DNA from: Osedax fenrisi
Lineage: Eukaryota; Annelida; Polychaeta; Sabellida; Siboglinidae
Reading direction: 5' to 3'
DNA: 64,000 nt
Assembly: GCA_964019155.1 (NCBI GenBank)
Contig: OZ025243.1
Coordinates: forward strand, 9,913,865 to 9,977,864
Part shown: positions 23,775-34,900 of the stretch, one piece after another
Layout of the letters: each line of letters opens with the position of its first letter
Position numbering within the stretch: the stretch's first letter is position 1
Notes under the pieces: generated by a model
The model's database searches: none
Seen by the model: the letters and a program-made list of their open reading frames with translations, nothing else
Told to the model about the DNA's origin: nothing
Position numbers and translations under genes: made by a program

Positions 23775-26700
23775 AAATGTAAATATTATTAATTTTCCCA
23801 ATTAAAAAGAATGGTATCCCAAATGTAAATAATATTTACTAGATGAATATTATAACATATTCTTAGAATAAATCAGATACTTAAGGGCAAGGTAAAAATA
23901 ATGCAATTAAAAAAAAATTATATTTTTGTATTAGTATTTATTAATTAAATTTAAAATATCATCTTTAATATGATATATAAATAATTCTTTTACGTAAAAT
24001 ATAACGCACCCTAATAACCAATTAAGTATCAATATTAAATAGCAATATAATTCAACTAAAATAAAAATTTGTTTAGTTTTTTTACAAATATATATTCATT
24101 CATCATAATACATATTCATAATATAATTATCCATAATAATAAAAAAACTTTATAAAACTTATATAATAAATATCAGATTATTTATTAATAGAATACAAAT
24201 AAATTATTAAAATAAAATAGTTAATTAGATTTTGAAAAGTATTTATGATATATATATTTATGATTAAAACATTATACCAACATATCAGGATCATGCACCA
24301 ATGAGAATAGGGAACCATTTGGCATATATTCGAGTACAGCCATTGGTCGATGATAGGGATTAAGGCATACACCCAATAGCAGAACAATATGCGGATGTCT
24401 GAGATCTCTTAGCATCTCCACCTATTGGCATAAATCATAGTTATATTGTAATAGAAGTTTACTACACAGACATAAGTCATTACACATTCTATTATGTTAA
24501 TAGTTCAGTATAAATTAGAAAATAATTGTAAATAATTATATAAAATTATAATCAGATATATATATATATATATATATATAGAATTCAAAATATAAATTGT
24601 ATATTATTGTTTATTCTAATATCATTTTTATATATATTTATTGAAAATATTAATATACAATAAAGTAATATAATAGTACAGTGAAAATATTTGTTATAAC
24701 GAATTCAATTTAAATCAATAATTAAATATATTTAAATACATATAAAATATAAATAAATAAATTTAGTAGTAGTATTAATATAGATAATACTGGTTAAACA
24801 GACTATCGGGCATTAGACAATTCACACCTCAGATATAAAATTCTCCTTCTCTTTTTTATCGATGGAGACGTTTAATTGTTTGATGGCGACCTCTGTTCCC
24901 TGATAGGTGCCCTTGAAAACACTCGAGAACGACCCTTCGCCTAAGACACCTATGAGAGTGTAAAGACATCGGTCTAGTGTTGTATTTACGATAGGCTATC
25001 AATAATTAGTAATTACTTCTAGTACTTCTTATCTGATTTGTAGATATAACTACAGATATATATTAATAGATATATCTATTTATTAAGAATATACGATAAG
25101 CAAACATTTGTTATCGATTGTAATGTCTTTGTAAAGAATCTCTTTCGTTCTCAGCGAATCGTTTGCTCTCAATCTCTCGAGTTCTGTTTGTAGTTTTCTA
25201 AAGGCAATTAACGGATTAAATATAACATCGGTATTATTTAACACATTGATCTGGTGTTAACGCATTTAGAGATTATTTAGTAGTAAGTCGCTAATGTCGC
25301 TATTTAAGTCGCTCACAAAATCAGCACTACAATAACATCAGCATTCGTTACAAGAGTGAATTATTACATACCATATTAATATAGTCATGGCGGTAGAGCA
25401 ATGGTAATGAATAATATATATAAATATATATATATATATTATTGTCATATTATAAGTGTATATATATGTATTATTGTCATATTATAAGTGTATATATATA
25501 TTATTGTCATATTATAAGTGTATATATATATATACACATAGAATATGACCATATAGCTACATCGCTATAAACTCTACGCCTAATAGCATTGTAAGCACTA
25601 GATGTCAGCGCTATTGTAGGATAGCGTAGCAAGTAGAGAGTGTGAGGAACTTACTGCATGTTCATCCTGTGATCCCTTCGCTCCGTTCGCACAGTTCTGA
25701 TGAGGTCACGCTTAGTAGACAGAACGATTGGGGGCTTCGCATCATCTTCTTCTTCGTCGTCTGTACTCTGGTCTAGTTTAGTAGTAACGACGATTAACAA
25801 TAAAAATAGTAAACTGATAATTCAATATAATAATAATAATAATAATATTTATTAAAAGAATTGAAATTTTTATTTCTGTTAATCAACAAGTATATTTATA
25901 AAGTGAGTCCTCCTAAACAGCTTCAAAGTAATACATGTTCTGTTGATGTTGCCCATTAATGATTAAGATGTATACTTTAATGTTATTTATTAATATAATG
26001 TATAGACTAGAGTAATACGGAAACATCAAAGTTAGGAGAACTATATAGTTAACCGGTAGCCATAACGTAACTCTCACTTAAAATAATCGTTATCAAATAA
26101 GTTTATCATTAAATTAGATCATCAAATGAAATTACATCATACTAGTGTGTTACATTATAGAAAATGCTAAACTGTATAGGGTATAGATTTAATAAGCACA
26201 TAATGTGTATAGGTGGTATACAAATCTATATCTTATAATAATAATAATAAATATATATGTATAATAACAAAATATATGATAAAGTACCATTGAAATAAGA
26301 TGGGTCCATGTCATCCTCACTGAAATGAATACTGGATTGATCATCAAACTCGCCACAATCAGAACTCGAGCTCAAAGATCCTGGAAGATCGTGGCTATTA
26401 TGATCTGTGAACATTAAGCATATTAAAACAAATCTGCATATGTGTGTATATAAGGGAGATTAGGCAATTAACTTTAACTGCTGATTATATAAACATTAAA
26501 TAATATTAATATTAGAAATATATTATATAAATAGTAATAAAAGCTTTCAATTAAAAACTTAAATATTAAGAGAATATAACGGAGAATATAATATATAAGT
26601 TTATAATATATACTATTATATCACTGCCATAACAATTAATTTAAATTTGACCTCATATATCGTACTCAAAACAAACGGGGGCCATATTCGATACAGACCA

Positions 26701-29700
26701 CTTTATCAACTATTTAACTATTATTCATATATTATAACAAAATATTGCTTTATATAATCATGAATACATTCCAAAAAATATACCTTGAATACTAATTTAA
26801 CATAAAATCATAGTAAATAGTAAAATCTATCTATATATGATCATGATATATATTTAAGAATATATATGAGAAAATGTAATATAATTACTATTTTTATTAA
26901 TAAATATTGATACAGACAAATATAAAATTAATTTAAAATATTTATTATATTTAAGTATTTAATATTTTAATAACAATATTGGTATACAAGTTTCAACACT
27001 TTTAATGAATATTTAGAATTAAATTTTCTAATGTGCATGATAAGTTTATATCTAGTATTAAATGGTGATATTTATATCAGAAACTTTGAAATTAGAGAAA
27101 TAAACTAATTATCGTAATGTAAACAAGCTATGAGTATATTAGTTATATCTAATTATATATATTTATATAAGTTATATAAATATATATATATATATATATA
27201 TTTATATTTTTTTGATATTAATATTATTTTATCAAAATTATTCCAATATACAATAATATATTTTTATATATTTTAGTAAAGAAATGAAATCATCAAATCA
27301 ATAAACATGAAGGAAGATTCAGTGGTCTCGAAATATTCGTGGGAAGTTTTGATTGGATGACATCGTATTTCTGTTGAAGACGTTCGATTCTGGTTAATGA
27401 CAGAGGATCTCTGATGTCATGCCTTAATGCCGCTATCTGTAGTAGTCATGTGACACATATATGTAGTGTAGTGTATATGTGTTGAGTGGTCGAATGTTAA
27501 TTAATTTAGAGTAATTTAATATAATATTTTAATAGAATATATATATTCTATATATTCTAGAATATATATATATATATATATATTCATCTGAATAAATATA
27601 TTTATCAATAAATATATTTATATAATAATTTATGTATAAATTTACAGTTTATTTAATAAATATTTAAGTTAATTATTAATGCAGCCATCTTATATGGTGT
27701 ACTGATATTGTCACAACGGCCCCCGATTATAGAAACCTGAGATTCGAGGCTCTCGAGTTCCTTGCGTGTGTTTATGGAGCTATTCATCGGTTGCAGTTTC
27801 TTCTGAGTTTGGCATCTCATTTTATTCTGGTGATAAAAGTGGGTGTCAATTATAGTTCACACTATAATCAATTTTTTAATTATTTCTATAATTAAAATCT
27901 ATCTATAAATGACATTAAAAGCAAATTTTATGGCATCATATTTATTATCTATTTATATGTACTTTATTTTATAAAAATCAAAACAAAATGTAATAAATAA
28001 CTGTACTATTATATGTATTGTATAATATATAGAGAAAAGAAACATACAATTATTATTTATAATTAATTTTTAACACAAAATGGATTTTTCATTAGTAAAA
28101 CTATTGATGTGTTTTACTCAGAATCATTATTTATGCATTAGAGTATTTTTCTCAGATAATATTATAGCTATACTATTATTTTTCAACTTATAATTTCTCA
28201 CTGAAATTTTATAAGAATATATTATAGAAATATTAGCGACTTCGAAGGGACATTAGAGCCATATGGTTATAAGTGAAAACTTCATCTAAGTTCCTGGATG
28301 AGATGAAAGGACTCCACCAAATATTTAATATTTAATATATCACAACAATATTTAAAATCTCTGTCAAACATAAGGATTGATAACTGGGCATAGCGATGAA
28401 TACAAACGATCGACTGAGGTATCTTAGTGGCAGTTGATTGGCTCAATATTTGACGTTGGCGACCTACTCTACATTTCTGGTAGCGTCGCGGAGGCGCCGG
28501 TAGTCGTGTCAGTAAACTGTTATGTAATATGAATTAATAATATTTATTTTACTTATCTACTATAAATAAATATTTAATACACATGGAATATGTATACAAT
28601 ACAATATAATTATATAATAAGTAAAAGAGAGACGCTTTAATAGAAAGATGCTTTCGAGAAAGGATTCCACACATACAAATATAAGAATAAAAGACAAACA
28701 CAAAAGAAATATGATAACAACATAACCATAATAATATATAATAACTATAACAAAATTAAATTACATAATGAATCAAATAATTGAAATCTCATGTGCGGTA
28801 ATATAATATAAATAATATTTATAAGAAGAATTTGGTATATATATATGTTTCGTTCTCTAGTTTATAATATTATTATGCCTTTTCTTCTGAAGGGCTTCAA
28901 ATTAATATAGCATATTGTCGGTTTTTAACGCCCATAAAATATATATACGTTATTCGTATGTTATACTTTATGGGTGACTTTAATGTGATGATTATTCATA
29001 GAGAAAATGTTAATCTTAAACTATATTTGAGGCTATATTATATAATACCGTAGATTTGTGAAAAATAAATAATTAATAATTTAGTAATAAATACGACATA
29101 AATTAGTAATAATAGAAATCCTTCATAAAGAATTAACAAGCACTACTACTCGAATGAAACTGACCAATTGGGAGGATGATACAAAGAAGATGAGGAGTTA
29201 TCGGATTCGGCTCCCGTCTCGTTATTACTCGATATACCTGTGGGGCAAGAGTGGGCGTGTGTTTAGAGAGTGTGCGTGTGTTTAGAGAGTGGGCGGTGGC
29301 TTAAATATATATAGTATGTAAAGAACGCTGGGAGCAAGAACACTTGTGTGGTAAATCAATAGGCTATATACTACTACTAATACACATCATTTATGTGTGT
29401 GTGTGTAGTTATATAATGTACACTGTATATGTGTGTGGTACATGCAAATCAATGTGTCGGGTATATACATATAAGGTATATACATATACTATACAATATA
29501 TAAAATGTACACTATATTATATACTATATAATTGTAACTTATACTATATAAAATACTTATTTATATTAAATATTTATCATTGGCTTTACATATATATATT
29601 AAAATTTATATAATTAATTAAATGGAAAGTGTAAACGAATGGCTTTACAATCAACATCTACAGTTATTAACTCATAGGAGATCAAACACATATGTACCAT

Positions 29701-30195
29701 AGTAAGATGAAGGTTGGAGGTTCAAATCTGATGTTGATCGATAACAATATACATATATATGACACAATAATAATTAATAATATATATTTAGTGTCTGTTA
29801 AAAAATTATAAATTGAGTCGATCTATTTATACAATTAAAGGCATATTATTTTATGTCATTGTTTAATTGAAAATAATGTATTGTGTATGTTATTTTATAA
29901 AAATCAAACGAAATTTAATAAAAATAAATAAAAACGAAATTTATTAAACGTAATTATATCTATAATGTGTATTATATAATATATAAATATAAACATATAC
30001 AATTATTACTTATAATTTATTTGATCATCTAATTAATTTGTCATTAGTAAATCTATGGAGTAAACCCGGGTAAAACTGTAGAAGTGTTTTACTCTGAATC
30101 ATTATTTAATGGTATATCATTAATTCACATGCATACATACAAGTAATTGCATAAATGCAAGTATTTTTTCATATAATATCATAGCTATACTCTTA

Positions 30196-30232
<37 letters not shown>

Positions 30233-31644
30233 ATTATTAAATAAAATAATTATGAATAACATTATATACTGATATTTTCAAAAATATAATTATTAGTAAG
30301 AGATAAAATCTTGTTTCTATAGAAATACCAGAACAAAAGTAATTAAAAATGTCTGCCTGTTATTAAATATAAATTATATTATATATTTCTCTCCATTATG
30401 TTATATTGATATATATATCTATATATTCATATATCTGTAAATGTATATTTATATATTTGATGTACTAGCATAAATAACAAATAAATAAACTGATTTTAAT
30501 GAATAGTGATATGTGCACACCCTTTTCAAAGTAACTTATCAATCTCCTATCAAATTAACGTAAATGCACACAATACACAATCGGATACAACAACTTACAT
30601 AGGACTGTTCCCACACCTGCTACTACTTATACAGGACTGTCACTCTGCCATCAATACTTACATGTGCTTACTAAACATGCAATAATACTTATATAATACT
30701 ACTAAATACACCGATCATCGGAATACCGACTACATTCACAGTAATATAAAATAAGCCACCAACAACAAGAATTACCTGGACGCGCACAAATATCAAACTA
30801 CCTGATATAATCATTACACACTACAAGCATAACAATGCAGACCTATTACATAACCATTGTAATACATCTTACATAATCACTACACACACACACACACAAG
30901 CAGACAGTACCCAGAAGTAGGTCACACACACACACACAAATCTATTAACGTTATACACACTCATCGTGGGGCGGGCCGTAATTATGCAACCACTAATCAT
31001 CATGTTGTCAGACCATATCAACGCCGTCTATATATAGCTCGCTATATCGTGACCACCTCGGGTAGGTACTACTGCATTCTGGGTACACTTATCTACGCCG
31101 GTACCGTATGTTATGATTTATTATATGTCTTCTTGCGTATTGATTGATATACATCAAATATGTATTTTTATATGTATATATGTGTTAATATACCTGATTT
31201 ATAAATGCTACTATATTTCTAGATATTAGTGATTATTAATATATATATATATAGGTATATATATTAATATATGTGTGTGTTATATTATATATATATATAT
31301 AAATTCTACTATATTTCTAGGTATGAGTGATTATTAATATATATATATATATAAATTAATAATCACTTATACCTAGAAATATAGTAGAATTTATAAATCA
31401 GGTAACAAAAATCAATAATCCTTACTTATTGTTTACATAAGATATAGGGCATTGTTCCCTTGTGAACTATTGTGTGGACATTAGTCTTTATTAGATATCA
31501 TTCATCATGTTACCTCGTTGATATCAATAATCAATATAATACATTTATTATTTCTATATTTTCATTATTATTATATGTAACAATATATTATATAGAAAAA
31601 TAAGATAATGGAAAAGTAGAGAATATAAATCGAAATATAAATAC

Positions 31645-31733
<89 letters not shown>

Positions 31734-31857
31734 TTCATATATGTGTACTTTTATATTTATATATTTGATGTACTATCATTTATAAATATAATATATTCTT
31801 TTTATTCATAGAATATATATGATTAATACACAAGCATAAAAGGTAATAGAAAATAAA

Positions 31858-31902
<45 letters not shown>

Positions 31903-34900
31903 ATTTATAATGTATATTGATATTATATAATATGTTAACAATATGCTTTAGTTAAACGCATTATTTATCAAGAAAATAAATATATATTTATAGATTTAAT
32001 AGCATTAATCTGAATGAAACTGGTGCCTTATTCAATTGTACAAACTACCTAGCAACATAAAGGAGGAATCCCACTACCAGTATTTCCGGAAATTATTGCC
32101 AGAAAGTAGTTTCATAGCAAGTTGCAGTGGGATACACCCTGCAAGATTATCTGGCACCATTATTGCTCGGAATAGTTTGATAGGCTATTAATCAACCAAT
32201 CAAATTTGTTATTGTTTTAATTTAAAATTAAAATGAATTGGGCATCAATAAATATACTATTATATTGGTGATGTTCCACAAAATTAGAATTAGATTTCGA
32301 GACGGTCGTTTCCTATACTTTACATTACAAAGTTTTATTGCGCCGTTACTTTTATGGAACCACATCAATGATATAGTTACTATCAAATGTATATAGACTA
32401 AATAAACAGTATGCATTCGTAGACTCAAGTATAATATAAATTAGTATAATATAAATTAGTATAATATAAATTAGTATAATATAAATTAGTATAATATAAA
32501 TTAGTATAATATAAATTAGTATAATATAAATTAGTATAATATAAACTAGTATAATATAAATTAGTATAATATAAATTAGTATAATATAAATTAGTATAAT
32601 ATAAATTAGTATAATATAAATTAGTATAATATTTCCTGAAAGTTATAGTGGGATACCCCCTTAAGATATCAATGTACATTGTACACGTACGTAGTTAATG
32701 TTGAAGGGTTAATCTATATATACATAAAACTAAAGAAATGCTAATACCTGGGTAACTATAGTGAATACCAGTGATCTTGTGCGCAATGATAATACATATT
32801 AATGTAAATAATAATTTATAAATATTAGAATTACACTGCGCGCGCAATCCCCGCACCCCACGAGATCACCGGTTACCCCTTTATAGTGATGGAGTGTTAA
32901 CCTATGGACGGGTAGAGACCGCGATCTGTTTTAGAGGACTGAGCCCCGCTGTCTTCATCGTAATCTAAACGAAGGAGAGACATTATGTAACGTGTGTTAT
33001 GTAATGAGTGAATCGGGGGGGTGGGGATGTGGGGGTAATAGTGGTGGGGCGGGATGTGGGGGTAATAGTGATATTGGTGGTGATGGTGAAAGTGATGGTG
33101 GTGGTTATAATATTAATAGAACTATAAATGCAAATGCCATTTATATATTATATAGAGAGAGCTAGTGCAAATACAAATGTAGGCAAGGGTGTGATTCTGT
33201 AGCAAAATAGGTGGTCAGATAAACAGTCTATTGTTGTATCAATTCAATATATAACTGACCAACTATACTAGTTTTTATTGTTGTTAGTATATAAACTGCT
33301 AAGCCATTTATGCTGAATAATGACATTTATAACAATATGCCCTTCTTTTATATCAAGATTATTGATGATTAAATCTAAAAATAAATCCAGATGAAATGTA
33401 AAAAAAATTATCTAAAAATGTATAAACATTTATAAATATAAATGCATACAAATACATAAGTAAACTGTCCACCTATATATATATATTACAAACAAAGTGC
33501 ATTCAACTCTAGATTACCATGAAGCCTGCTATACAAATAAAACCCTTAAATTTAATAGTTACCCAGCATCTCATTAAAACCATATATGTCTTAACCCGAG
33601 ATAACCCGGGATAACCCGAGATAACCCGGGTCTTAACATGAGAGCGACTTCGAAGGGACATTTATTTATAAATAAAAACCCTATCAAAGTTCATGGGTAG
33701 GATGAAAGTAATCAACCAAAATAAAACGATGTTACATAATTCTTATTAAACAACTGCTGTATACAACAAACACTGCGTACACACAACGATAGTTACCGGG
33801 GTTGTGAGTGGTCAGTTTATCGGAGGAGGAGTGGTGGTGCTGGGGAATCACGGAGGTGGTGGTGCGGGGGCGAATAGGGCGACCGTGGCGTAGCTCCCGT
33901 ATTGCCAGCACCATCTTGTTCAGGGGACCTATCGCGTTCACACCCATTTCCTGTTCACGATGAGTGATATGTCGTTACAAGTATAATGCGTCGCTCACAT
34001 ACATATGCATACGTACATAGTATGTACTACATACACACATACAAATACACACATATGTATATAAAAATATATAAACACTCACATACAAATACACATATAC
34101 ATACATATTCGCATACACGCTGATATACATGCATATGCACACATACATATAGATATATAAGTTAATAGTGTTTAATGCCAAGGGGCTAGTTAGTAAAATA
34201 CAAATATCAAGTTGCCTGGATTAAATGACAGGTAGATTTTTTCTTTTAAATAGCTATGAATCCATACTTCAATCGGTAAAGTCTAGTGGAAATACTAAAT
34301 AGGACTCATTAAAAACATGATATTCAGATTAACTAAGATACAGATGCGTACGGTAAGTGAGTCATTCAACCCTATTAAGGTCGTGTAAGATGGATACTGC
34401 GTGGGAGAGCTTGCAAACCTGCAGCTGAGAACGGGTCAGAAGTTTCACAGCCTGAAGCGCGTCGATTTCGTGCGCTGCGAACAAGCGAGCGTATCGGTTG
34501 CAGTCTCTTACCTCTAAACCTTCCAACCATCTCAATACCTAGGTAGGTATGGCGGAGGGGTGTGAGAGAGTTAGGGATGATCTATATTTAATAATGAGAT
34601 GGTATGCGGGGGTAGGAGGTGGTGGTAGTAGTGGTGGTGGTAGTAGTGGTGGTGGTAGTGGTAGTATTAATAGTAATATTTGAGATAGTGATACGGGTGC
34701 AGTTATGGTATCTAACTTGATGTTAATCGTATATGCTTATTTAATTTATTGTATTATTCATGTAATTTATTGTATTATTCATGTAATATAAGTTCACATG
34801 CGATCATGATTATAATGAAAAGTATCGCAGCAATAATCGCAATATCTATGTACAGTTTACACTGTGTACAATGTACACTGTACATTATACATTGTACGCT

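Noticed and set aside
29651..29737. tRNA-like stretch with TCAACATC/GATGTTGA pairing ends and a GGTTCAAATCT B-box-like word
   Set aside because: The T stem does not pair and no normal anticodon arm forms. It is more likely a SINE-head remnant or chance than a tRNA gene.
31060..31085. ACTGCATTCTGGGTAC resembling a Staf/ZNF143 site near a TATATATAG box, as if an snRNA promoter
   Set aside because: No snRNA-like sequence follows on either strand, and such short words occur by chance.
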